DNA from: Coniella vitis
Lineage: Eukaryota; Ascomycota; Sordariomycetes; Diaporthales; Schizoparmaceae
Direction of reading: 5' to 3'
NCBI GenBank assembly: GCA_011317545.1
Contig: WUJK01000003.1
Location: forward strand, 2,108,001-2,172,000
DNA: 64,000 nt
Made by a program: the position numbers and the translations under genes. The notes beneath the pieces are model-generated. The model was not told the DNA's origin. It saw nothing but the letters and a program-made list of their open reading frames with translations, and did not search any database. The stretch's first letter is position 1, and each line of letters starts with the position of its first letter. This document shows positions 35,558-45,908 of the stretch, in pieces.

Positions 35558-36525
35558 TCTTTCACACCACCAACCGGCATAACCACCTCGAAGACTTTTG
35601 CCAGAAGTACATTACGAGCAATCAGCGTAATCAAATACCGGTGGTCACTCCTCAATTACCATTGCAGGGACGTGGGTCTCGAAGAAAGATTGGAGCCTAG
35701 ACGGCTGGTGGGATGGAAAACGCAGATTGATCCTGTCTTGACACTTCTACTCCAGGATGGAAATTGATTGACTTGGATTTGGCATTAGCGATTGAGCAGG
35801 AGTCTTGTCCACTTTGCAATATGGCAATAATGCCCACTAGCCGTTGTCCACGCACGTGGGAAGGTGGCACGGCCAAGACTGTAATTATGGGTTACTTGAC
35901 CTCGAAGATTGTCTTGAGTAGGATGGATCCAGACGGTGGTGGAGCAAAAAAGCTCGTATTGAGACAGTAAGACAGCTCAAGTGCCGGGCGGCCCATGCAC
36001 CAGGATCAGCCAAAGAAACAGTCTGCTCTTCACCACAATCTTGGACGAGTCTACACACGTGGGGGGGGGGGGTTTCTTGAAAAAAAAAAAAAAGATTGAA
36101 AGGGAAGGAATGGCGATATGAGGCGATGAATTGAAAATGCTCTTGTACTACGAGACTCAACATGTTTCTCGGACCCTTGAAAGAAACGGCAGACGCATTT
36201 TGTGCATGTGAATGAAGAAAGATGTTCAGGTTATGTTGTGCGCGCGTGCATGTGTCTTCATGATCCCACATGACGGTCAAACGGGGACGCGTATAGTGGT
36301 ACCAGTACTTGATCGTGGATTTTTTGAGTTGATGTATTGTAAGGCGCTAGAGTGCGTATGTGTGCATATGCTTGTCGATCACTTGCAGGCGCCCATCTTG
36401 CAGGCGGTTCGCTGCGTTGATTGAATGTGATTGATGGACAAGGTTGTAGTGGGATAGTGAAGAAGGCCAAGACTAAATGTCACCGCTTGATTGGTTACAA
36501 TGCCAACCACGACAGCGTCTTTTGC

Positions 36526-36545
36526 TGTACTATGTACATAGTACA
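36526..36545. repeat. Perfect 20-bp palindrome TGTACTATGTACATAGTACA
   Basis: Longest exact copy of the dispersed palindrome in the window; identical to its reverse complement over all 20 bases. Confidence 0.92.
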
Positions 36546-38055
36546 CCGATTGGGCAGTCATACGTGGTATATTGGGTGAAAGCCCGAATAGGGGGTGGAG
36601 CGGGATCGCAACGGAGAAAGATTTTCAGGAATATTACTATGATGCATCATGTATGATTGGACTAATGTGGAGTGGAAGGCTGACGAATCACGCGAAATAT
36701 ACATAAGAATTCATGGGATGAAGAGCAAAGAAACTGCGTACTCATCCGAGACGGATATAGAAGCGCCATGAAACAGACGGCTTGCGATGTGCGATCCAAC
36801 GATAAAAATCCAGGAAGATCGATTCTATTTTCTTTTTTTGGGGAGTGGGGGGGGGGGGGCGAGGAGGCAGAGCATAGATTATGTTTTGTTTGCAGCAATG
36901 TTTCCAAAGAGCGCAAGAAATGTGTAACATTGCATACATAATCTGGTTTCATGTTTTACATTGCACTGCGCTTCCACCGGTGAGATGATCTAGAAGCTCG
37001 GAGCGAGCATTGGCCGGTGGGGTCTGAAAGGCAGAAGGGAGAAAGGGAAGAGGGCCCGCTGCCGACACACACAAGATTCATGAAGAGGTTGAAGATGGCT
37101 CTGAGATGGTGGTTGTTCACTATATACCTGCTATGTACTATGAAAAGAAAGAGTGACGTCTCACAAAAAGGGGCTGTTGCGGTACACTATGTAGAGGGGC
37201 ACCTGGGAAGCTTGGTTAAAGACGGACCAGGCTCGGTTTGTCTCAACCTGGCTGCACTGCGATGATGATTACTGCATCCAGCGACGCCTGGAAGCATCCT
37301 CAGACTGCAGATTTTGGAGTAAGCGGTCCCCGCTTGTTACTATACTACTACTATGTAGTACCAGTCTATGTCGCCATCGTAATCAAAACCCTGGTCACCG
37401 TTCCAGCCTTGTACATAGTAAGCAGCTCCGGATCTCGGCTCAATAGTGAGCCATGAGATTCGTATTCTTGCTCACTCCGTGGATTGTGCACATTCGGTTT
37501 TCAATAAGTAGCTGGCCAAGAAGGCTGCTGTGTGGAGGTTTACTATATATGATTTTACATGCAGGACAACATGAACGTGTGAGCATGACTGTTGTGGGCA
37601 GCATTGGCAGGATCGACCGGGTGCCTTCCCTTTTGCGCATGGCGCTGCCGCTTTGCCGCTCCGCTTTCTCAGTGCAAGGGGCCGTCCTTACAGGCCCCCC
37701 CCCCCAGCTGGCACTTTGTTTCAAGCGATGCCTTAGTAGGACTAGGGCGTGCAACAGAGAAACGAGCAACGCTCTTGCTTGCAGTTGCGCCTGCCAATTT
37801 GCCAGGGCCGCTCCCGGCTCCGAAGGAGTGTCTACTTTCGTCATTCCTGTGCATAGTAATACCATTAAAGTAATAGTACAGTACTATGTACATCCTGGGT
37901 GTGCTAATAAGCAAAATGGGCTGATATGCTGAGAGCTGTGACGGTCGGCTCCACCAGTCTGGACGCGCTGCCTTCTTGGCAGACAGTTGTGCTTATAATA
38001 AGCTAATCGAGTCATAATAGAGTTGTAGGAGTGCGGCCGTAGTCGGGATCGCCCT

Positions 38056-38080
38056 CAGGCACAGGCACAGGCACAGGCAC
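38056..38080. repeat. CAGGCA tandem repeat
   Basis: Four consecutive copies of the hexamer CAGGCA plus a final C. Confidence 0.85.
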
Positions 38081-39716
38081 GTTGCTATGGCACATCTACG
38101 AAATACTCTACCACGTCCCACCCAGAGTCTCGCCTCGCAAAGCCAACATGGAGCATAGAAGGAGAAAGAGACGAGGCGGCAGCCCATGTGCGCACGGGCT
38201 CGCAGATTCAACCCCGACTCACCGCACAGGTAGCACTCTGCAGTACGACGTCTGCCACTGTTTTGTTCGGACTAGTGGTTGCTGTCGTCGTACATAGGAC
38301 TGCCAGTGGAATCTGCTGGTGGCGCAATGGGACGAGATGGGGATGACGGCAAGAAGCGCAAATCTCTGCTAATTTGACAGGGCGTTGCCCCCTTTCTCTC
38401 CCAAGGCTGCAAGCAGGGATGCTGGGATGATCGACGGACGGGTGGTCCAGGTTCCTGCAGGTCACGTCAAGTAGCTGCAAGGCACGAGTACGACAGCCCC
38501 ACGCCTGATACGCAGGCGAGAGGAGTCGCTTTTGAGGTAAGCGACTATGTACTTCAGTACTTCTTGTGGCCGAGCAGTTAGTGCTGCTCTGACAGTGCCC
38601 TCTCCTCCTAGGCACCGCATTGACTGCGCCATCTTTCTGTCTCTTGTCTCCTTCGTTTCTCACCATCGGCAACAGCGAGCCCACGACAAGACCTGCCATG
38701 CATGTTGGCGTCCACTCTCTTCAACGGCGCCTCTGTCACTGTCTTGTGCAGCTTGGTCGCGACACCTGCCTCGGCGTGCTTGTCTCTCTTTGGTCTGGCC
38801 CTGGCATTTGCAGATGATTAGCCAGGACCCTCGTCCGGAACAGGCGACTCCCTCGGCGCGCACCCAAACGTTCAGCATAAGTGGAGTACATAGTAGATAC
38901 GAACCCCCGCCCGCACCCCCCCTCGTCCCAAGGCGGATCGCGGGGGTCGTGCCCAACTGAGCAAGCGCCGTGATTCCCTCTGCTCCGCGCCCCGACTTGA
39001 CTCGACTCGACTCGATTCGACGCTTGTCTTGCTAGCCCTCCCCATTTTGATCTTCCTTCTCTGCCTTTTTGTCTCTGTTTTGCTTGCTCGTCTTCGACTT
39101 GGGAGGTTATTCAGACTCTGTTCACTAGTAGATCCTTCACATTCTGGAACGGGGACAGGTCCTCACTTCCACCACGTTTCGACCAGAATACTTTATTTTT
39201 CTTCTTCTTCTTTTCCCAGCCACCATACGGTGTTTTCTAGCTCGATTCGATCCTGTGCGGCCGAGAACGAACACACGTCCACTTTGAGTGCAGATCTCGA
39301 CTTGCTTCCTCGCTTCGCAACCGCCTTCGTGTCTGGTCGTGTCGAAACTATTATCGGTATCTGCCAGCCAGCTCCGGATACACCTGGATACAACAACCTG
39401 TGTCGAGCTGCTGTGCATACCGCAGCCATTGCGCTTTCTTTCGAATGTACGTTGTCCCTGACTGCTGGACGCCGCCAAATCACTCAGCTCTTTGGCGTCT
39501 TCTGTTTCCGTCTCCTTGCACAATTCACCCATGACTCGGGAACACGCCTGCTAATCACTCGACTCAGACACAATTCTCTTTCCATCTACTCCATTTCGTC
39601 ATGCAAACTCGTTGATGACCTCTCCCGGTGCTGAGGTTTCCCATTCGGTGGTATAGACTTAATCAACCTGGTGGAAAAGGGCTCTCGGCCTTGCGGCGCC
39701 TCGTTCATCCCTCGCC

Positions 39717-42026
39717 ATGTCAGGTCAACCCAAGCCAAAGGTCGCACTCAACAATGAGTGCTCCGCTGTATACAACAACACTCTTTACACTTACCAGGAG
39801 TCTGCTTTTCAGTCTCTCGAGTTGGTAAAGGGTGCAGAATGGAAGCTGCTTGATCAAGGTGAAGCCTTGTCAGGGGCGGCTTGCGTCAATGTCGACTCTA
39901 CCGATGCCGGTCAGGCAGCCCTCTGGATCGTTGGAGGAACTGGAGGCAGCACTGGGTATGAGGGATTGCAAAAGTACACGTACGCAACCGATACGTGGGA
40001 GTCGATCACGCCCGTGACCGCTGTCACCGAGAACCGGACAGACCATGCTGCCGTCTACCTGTCGGGCTGGAACGCCATTGTCGTCTATGCTGGAAGCCAG
40101 GATGGGAGCACGAGTCTGTCGACCCAGACATTCAGCATTAGTCTGACCGAACCCTACTCGGTCCTTGCATACGAGTCAGACGGAGCACCCCCGACGTCGA
40201 ACCCGATCCTTCTGCCTTGGTCAGACACAGAGGCTGTCATGCTTGGCGGTAGCAGTGACAATACCGCCGTCATGCTATTCGAAGTCGGTGCTGGTTGGTC
40301 CAACTCTGGGGCAACCCTGGCATCACCCTTGAAGACTGGCAGCAATGGGTGGCATGCCTCGCTTGTTGAAGGCAGCGATGGATCAAAGAGTCTCTACACC
40401 TTCGACATGACTGTTTCCCCGAATGTCGCCAACAGAACTCTGCTGGTAGACGGACACGGTGCCCCAGTGTCCAACGCTGTTGCAATCACCAAGCGCTGGG
40501 GCGACAATGTCCAACCTGAGCAGAGGGACACCAACGTCCTTACGGCAACTACTTGGCCAACGTACAACGATACATATGCATCGTCTGCCACTCGTACCGA
40601 TTCTTCAGCCGCTGTTTCCAGTGATGGCACAGTTGTACTTTCGGGCGGTAATATGGATGATGTCATCTGCCTGTTCGATCAAAGCGCAAACAGCTGGATC
40701 AATGCGACCGAGTTGCTGGCTGTCACTGACGATTACCAGAAGCCAGTGGTCATATCGTCATCTTCGGTTTCCTCATCAGCCACGTCAACAGCTACTGCCT
40801 CGTCTACTGCCTCCTCCACAGCATCCAGCAGCACTCTGTCTGCCACAGCTGCGGCAGAGACCACCGCAGCCGTGATAGCGTCGTCTTCTAGCTCCTCTTC
40901 TGGTTCGTCCTCAGGATCATCATCGTCGCTAGGCACAAACCAAATACTCGGAGTGGTGCTTGGATCCATGGGTGGCGCAATAGTTCTTTTGCTCCTTGTA
41001 TATTGTCAGATTCGTGGCCGCAAGAGGAGAATCGACTTTATCCAAGCTGGCCATGCCCGAAGAGCTAGCGGCGACGCTGCCGAACCAGAAAAGGACGGGA
41101 TGGCTATAGCAACCGAAAGTTTCCCGCGGTCCCCCACGAACCCGACGTTCATGCGTGGTCACCAGCCTAAAGGTTCGACAGGCTCCTTCTCCTCATTAGC
41201 AATCATGATGGGTAAGAGCCCCAGCAAGTCGGCCACGGAAGGCGTTTCGAAGCCGCCTTTCGGCAAGCCAACCATGGACAACAGCAATAGCAAGTTCATC
41301 AGCGGCCCAATGCCAGCTATTGCCGGGCCACCGCTCGTAGGGCGAGGGCCGGCTATGCGTGATGAAAAGGGAGTCTCTTTTAGTGCCGACACCTTGGAGC
41401 CCGCTACCACCCTACGCGTTCCAGCCAATCAGCAAGATGGGACGCGACGTAGCTCTGGATGGAACCGCTATTGGTCTGGCGAGAGCGGTGCCCTGAACAT
41501 TCTTGGATACGGAAATGATGCTGCCAATCGCAACACTGTCGCTTCTGAAGGATCCCGATACTCTACTAATGACCCTGGCGTCAACTTGCACAACCGGAGA
41601 ACACAAGACTCGGCTACGGTGCCGCCGCTAAGTGTGGTTGACGGACCGCCTCGCTTTGGACGTGTCAACTCGGGGTCGCCAACCACAAGCAACTATCCTT
41701 CGGGTGTCAGTGCAGGCATAGCAGCGCGTATCGGCAACCGGCCTCACAGCCAGGAATCGGCGCTTTCGGGCTACTCAAGCGGAATACCGGCCAGCGTTCA
41801 TGACTCTTGGGATCCCACTGCGCTCACAAGCCGGCCCTTTACTGGTACACGAGCCACAAGTAGCATGTACAGTACAGGATTCCCGCTGCCGCCGTCCTCA
41901 CCGGGGCAGCAACCTCCCATGCCTCGCTACACTGGGAACGGTATCAGCCAGCAGCCTCAGCTAGCCGAAGCACACACCTCTGACATGAGCTGGTTGAACC
42001 TTGGAAACAATCAAAACCGCTTATAA
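39717..42026 (+). CDS. Kelch-like single-pass membrane protein
   Basis: Single exon, 769 aa. Residues about 8-330 contain repeated kelch-like blades (ALWIVGGTGGSTGYEGL, YTYATDTWESI, DHAAVYLSGWNAIVVYAG, VMLGGSSDN, VVLSGGNMDDV), with N-glycosylation sequons such as NRT and NDT. A Ser/Thr/Ala-rich, presumably O-glycosylated stalk (about 340-405) leads to one transmembrane segment (ILGVVLGSMGGAIVLLLLVY, about 408-430) and a basic stop-transfer RGRKRR. A long Ser/Pro-rich cytosolic tail of about 335 residues follows. Topology suggests an extracellular propeller, as in fungal wall-sensor or wall-anchored proteins. Odd: no signal peptide precedes the propeller at this start. An acceptor-like ATGTCAG overlaps the start codon, so an upstream exon may supply one. 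Related fungal entries are sometimes mislabelled as splicing factor CLF1. Function unknown. Confidence 0.8.
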   Translation: MSGQPKPKVALNNECSAVYNNTLYTYQESAFQSLELVKGAEWKLLDQGEALSGAACVNVDSTDAGQAALWIVGGTGGSTGYEGLQKYTYATDTWESITPVTAVTENRTDHAAVYLSGWNAIVVYAGSQDGSTSLSTQTFSISLTEPYSVLAYESDGAPPTSNPILLPWSDTEAVMLGGSSDNTAVMLFEVGAGWSNSGATLASPLKTGSNGWHASLVEGSDGSKSLYTFDMTVSPNVANRTLLVDGHGAPVSNAVAITKRWGDNVQPEQRDTNVLTATTWPTYNDTYASSATRTDSSAAVSSDGTVVLSGGNMDDVICLFDQSANSWINATELLAVTDDYQKPVVISSSSVSSSATSTATASSTASSTASSSTLSATAAAETTAAVIASSSSSSSGSSSGSSSSLGTNQILGVVLGSMGGAIVLLLLVYCQIRGRKRRIDFIQAGHARRASGDAAEPEKDGMAIATESFPRSPTNPTFMRGHQPKGSTGSFSSLAIMMGKSPSKSATEGVSKPPFGKPTMDNSNSKFISGPMPAIAGPPLVGRGPAMRDEKGVSFSADTLEPATTLRVPANQQDGTRRSSGWNRYWSGESGALNILGYGNDAANRNTVASEGSRYSTNDPGVNLHNRRTQDSATVPPLSVVDGPPRFGRVNSGSPTTSNYPSGVSAGIAARIGNRPHSQESALSGYSSGIPASVHDSWDPTALTSRPFTGTRATSSMYSTGFPLPPSSPGQQPPMPRYTGNGISQQPQLAEAHTSDMSWLNLGNNQNRL

Positions 42027-42961
42027 TCCTCTAAATCGATAGGTACAAAATGGTGGCGATATCAGCTGTACTTTAGTGTCCTTCCTTGTAACTTAGCGCT
42101 TCACGATTGATATTTGACACTTTTTTTTATACCCAAGGAATCTTATCATTTTATTTTTCTTTACTCTCTTTTGGTCGGAGCGACTGCATCTCGCCTATAA
42201 TTCATTTTTATGTCTATTTATATAAGAAAATAGAAAGTGGAGCTGTACGCAACAATATGATAGCCTTTCAAATCCGTCGTCAATGATATGTCTGCCTCCA
42301 TATGACGGCCGCGGGCGTATATTGCAATGGTACGACCACGAATAAGGCGGTCATCCATGATGCAGTCAAAGAGACATGTCAAGTTCAGTTTCTGGTGTAT
42401 TGACTCTCTCACGGTATGCCAAAGCCTTTTCTTTTCTTTTTCCTCACCGGGGATTTTGAATGACTCATAGGCTGGTCTACAAGCTTCATAAGCCGATTTT
42501 CACCATCAGTCAAGCTAGGATGACTTTCGCCAAATGTGATAAAAAATAATAAGAAGCGTCCTAGGACTGTCTGGTGTCGAACTTTGTTCCATATGGATTT
42601 GTTATAAGAATGACGGTCAAAATCCGCCGGCAGCTGCTTCAGGCTATTTTGTGTTTTTACGTCCTGGGGGGGAGTGGGTTCAAGGTTCAAGGTCGTACGC
42701 ATTCAATAATCCAAGATCAACATCTCATTCGGTAACGAGACACATGTACAATCCAAATTCTACTGTCATCGACCCATATCCCCTTTTATGACTTTTGTGT
42801 ACGAGAATGGATTCAGGAAACTTTGCGTTGCTTCAACCATCTTCCCTCTACACACGTGTATATAGTGATCCGGTTGAGCTTCTTCTTACAGGTAGTAGTG
42901 GAAGTATGTAACATTTGTAGCTTCACAGCTCATGTTTCCTTTCCTTCTCTTTTGCTTCTCT

Positions 42962-42963
<2 letters not shown>

Positions 42964-43006
<43 letters not shown>
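42964..43006. repeat. TA dinucleotide microsatellite
   Basis: About 21 uninterrupted TA units, self-complementary. Confidence 0.95.
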
Positions 43007-43009
<3 letters not shown>

Positions 43010-43564
43010 ATTAATATCGCTGGCATTTCTTTACGACTTGTTATGATTGGCAATACCACTTACTACTTACTATACGCTTATCCACTCTGTGGATAGTCTG
43101 ATGCTATGTAGACTCAGAACACGCGCGTTGACATTTGTTTTGCCCAGCATCATCAGATTCAGCCTTTCTGGCCCTCGCGTGAGCAAAGCACACGAGAGTA
43201 AGAAGATACGTCCATGTCCCGTTTCATAGTTCCTTTTTTCTTGTTTTGTTTTTTCCTTTTCTTTTTTTCACCTTCGTTTTGGAGGAATAGGGGGGGGGGG
43301 GTTGGCGGTCCATGATAAAGGTCTTGAAACGACAAAACAATGGATGACGACAGTAGTATTATATGGATTGTGAGAAACCGCCTAGGTGACTGACTGGTTG
43401 GATGTTTCAATTTAATTTCCCACATGGCAGTCACTTTTATCCTGTTTATAAGAGAAGAAAAAAAAGGGCTTGTTCGCGGCGCGTCGAGGCTTCCTACATG
43501 ATGATCTACGCACGAATGCTTTGTGGAAGACTTTCGGTACTACGTACGCTCGCAGGTTGCCAAC

Positions 43565-43565
<1 letters not shown>

Positions 43566-43597
<32 letters not shown>
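43566..43597 (+). repeat. Poly-A tract, 32 bases
   Basis: Uninterrupted run of 32 A, directly after ggttgccaacc. Confidence 0.95.
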
Positions 43598-43598
<1 letters not shown>

Positions 43599-45908
43599 GC
43601 GGACTCCAAAGTACTACAGATCCCGCTATTGGAGTTCGCGTTATTTTGTTGGCAACCTGGCTCGGCAAGACGAATGAATGTAAGAGTCCTAAAAATAGGA
43701 ACAGATGGCTTTAGAGTCGCCGATGTGGAAGAACGTCATGTTAAACTGATACAAGCTTACAGACTTGTCGCGAGCAACAGAGCACGAGCAAGTAGAGGCA
43801 CTCAAGGGATCAAATGCTTAATCTTTCTTCTTTGTGTAGGGATTGGATGTGTACTACATACATCTATTTCTGGTATAGATAGCGATTGAGGAGTTGTGAG
43901 GACAATGTCTACTGCCTTGCAAATAAAGCACGGTCGCAAGATTGCTGTTCGACGGTTGGCTCACTTGAGCCAGTATCAACAGACCCACCTACGTCTTGTT
44001 TGTGAAACCCATTCATCAGCAAATGACCATGTGGCTTTGGCGACAGTCTGCCACCACTGATGGTCTTGTGTCAGGTACAATTAGATATGCGAAGCGTGAA
44101 TGGGGATGCCAGCTCGCCCGGCACAAGCGGGCAGCCACCTCACAGCCTGGAACTCTGGCCAAAGGGAACCGTCAGTACAGCAGAAGCAACTCGGTAGCTC
44201 ACACAGCGTCCAAAACGCGATCATGCATATGCTCAAGATCACTGGACCGCTAAGCAAAAAGGATATCCTCTTCTCCAGTTTGAGCACACCTCAAGCCCGT
44301 GAGTAAACCCTCCGCGTGAGCCGTGGCAGAACGTACTGCTTCGGCGCAATTGAAGACGTCGTCGGGGTTCCTGATGTAGCGGCATGATCAACATGTTCTC
44401 TGTGATGGTCTTGCGTTAGCCATGGCTACACATCCTATAAATGCCAGCCATCAAACACATAAGCCCAAAATCTTCTGCTTCTCCACGCTCCGCTCTCCTC
44501 TCTTCAGAGATAGTGAACGCAAACGCGCGTTGAAAAAGAAGATAGACACCAATAACATCAGAAACCCAGATTTCAAAGCACTACCACCTCCACCCCCTTT
44601 ACCCCGATACCCCCGACCCCGCAAGCACATGACGGTGCAAGCGTTCTCCCCTTGTTTTGGAGGGGAGAGCGGCTCGAGGCAATCCAGCCAGGCAAAGGCG
44701 GCCAAAAGGGAAGCAAAAAGCTTTTTACGGCTTTCTTTTTCCGAAGGTGGTCTCATACGGCTCTTCCTATGAGAATGTAAGGGTTGAAAGGAAAGTCATC
44801 ATTGTATATTGTGAAATTGATTGATTGCTTTTGCAAAGAAACGGTGGCCAAGTGTTTAGAGATGGTTGGAAAATTTCCGAACTTACAAGTATTGGAGACA
44901 AGGAGAGCTCGATGCCGTGTCTGAGCGAAAAAGTGTCTGCTTCATAGCATGGCGATAGCCTTAGTAACCGGTCCGTTGCAGTAGAGAGCATCTGTGTACA
45001 GTCGCTTCACCCAGGGGAAAGCGACGTGTTCGATTCTTCAGAGGAGCAGTCAGCGGTCGTCCTGCTAACTCCTCAAAGATAGGCGTCATATTTTCATATT
45101 TGAGACTGGCAAGTGCTGCAGATACATGATGCATGCGTTACTTGCGTCTCATCCAAGGTGTGTCGGTGGGGTTGAAGTCGAGAGAGTTTTTTTGTAGTGG
45201 AGAGTGAAAAGGAGCGCGGAAAAGAGAAGGAAAAGCTTTTGGCGTGCAAAGCTATCACGTGGGGCATGGGTTGAGCCTCACGGAAAAGCGGGGCTGGGTT
45301 AGCGCCAATGGCCACTCCCCAGCCAGAGTTTGCTATGCAGACCACCGGCAACGGACCTTCCACACCATATATGGTCAGAATACTCTCTTATGTGCTGCCT
45401 CGCCGGTTCCATGCTGACCAACTGCCAGCGCAGAGTGCGAGATGACATCATTTTTGTCTAACTCAGGGTCAAATGATCGACTGCCATTCACTTACACATT
45501 TAATCAGTTGGCTCTTTCTTTGATACATCAATGTACATTGTAGGAGGCTAGTCTACCTGGCAAACAAATGGAGCAGCAATGGCTGTCTCGATTACCCTAA
45601 AATCCCAATACAGAATCTGAACAAAAACGCTATTCTCCTTCGCTAACTGGCGTAAAAGCTTTGCTGGCCCATCGCGGGCACAGTGAAATGATTAGCTGAG
45701 AAAGGGATCATGATATCTCAGAAGTGGAAAAGAACAAATCAACACCTCGCAATCTGTCCCGTTGCGTTCCTACTGCCCCAAAGCGTCAACATTCACGCCC
45801 GTAACACGGCAATGACCACGTTGGACGATGTGGCGCTATCCCCATATTTCTTCCCTTTGACAGAAGCTGTTATCAAATCTTAAAATCATTGTAAAGTCGA
45901 TACATTGC

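Larger units (their letters stand above)
35558..39716. other. 4.2-kb gap between MEX67 and the kelch-like gene
   Basis: No supported gene. Holds a 20-bp perfect palindrome (36526-36545), many half-sites (37130-37420, 37850-37895, 38886), a CAGGCA tandem repeat (38056-38080), a CGACT repeat (38999-39022) and a long CT-rich leader-like stretch before 39717. Confidence 0.6.
42027..45908. other. 3.9-kb gap between convergent kelch-like and C2H2 genes
   Basis: No supported gene. Includes a TA dinucleotide array (about 42964-43006) and a 32-base poly-A (43566-43597). Short frames here are low complexity or lack family features. Confidence 0.6.

Noticed and set aside
38208..38699. 163-aa minus-strand frame
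   Set aside because: No motif, and composition is like surrounding non-coding sequence.
39029..39634. 201-aa frame beginning with a signal-like hydrophobic stretch
   Set aside because: Lies in CT-rich leader sequence, which yields Leu/Phe/Ser runs by chance, and it ends in a stop without a phase-compatible donor into the kelch-like ORF.
43402..43714. Frames with poly-Lys tracts
   Set aside because: Generated by the 32-base poly-A run.
45000..45060. B-box-like GTTCGATTC
   Set aside because: Neighbouring bases cannot form a cloverleaf.
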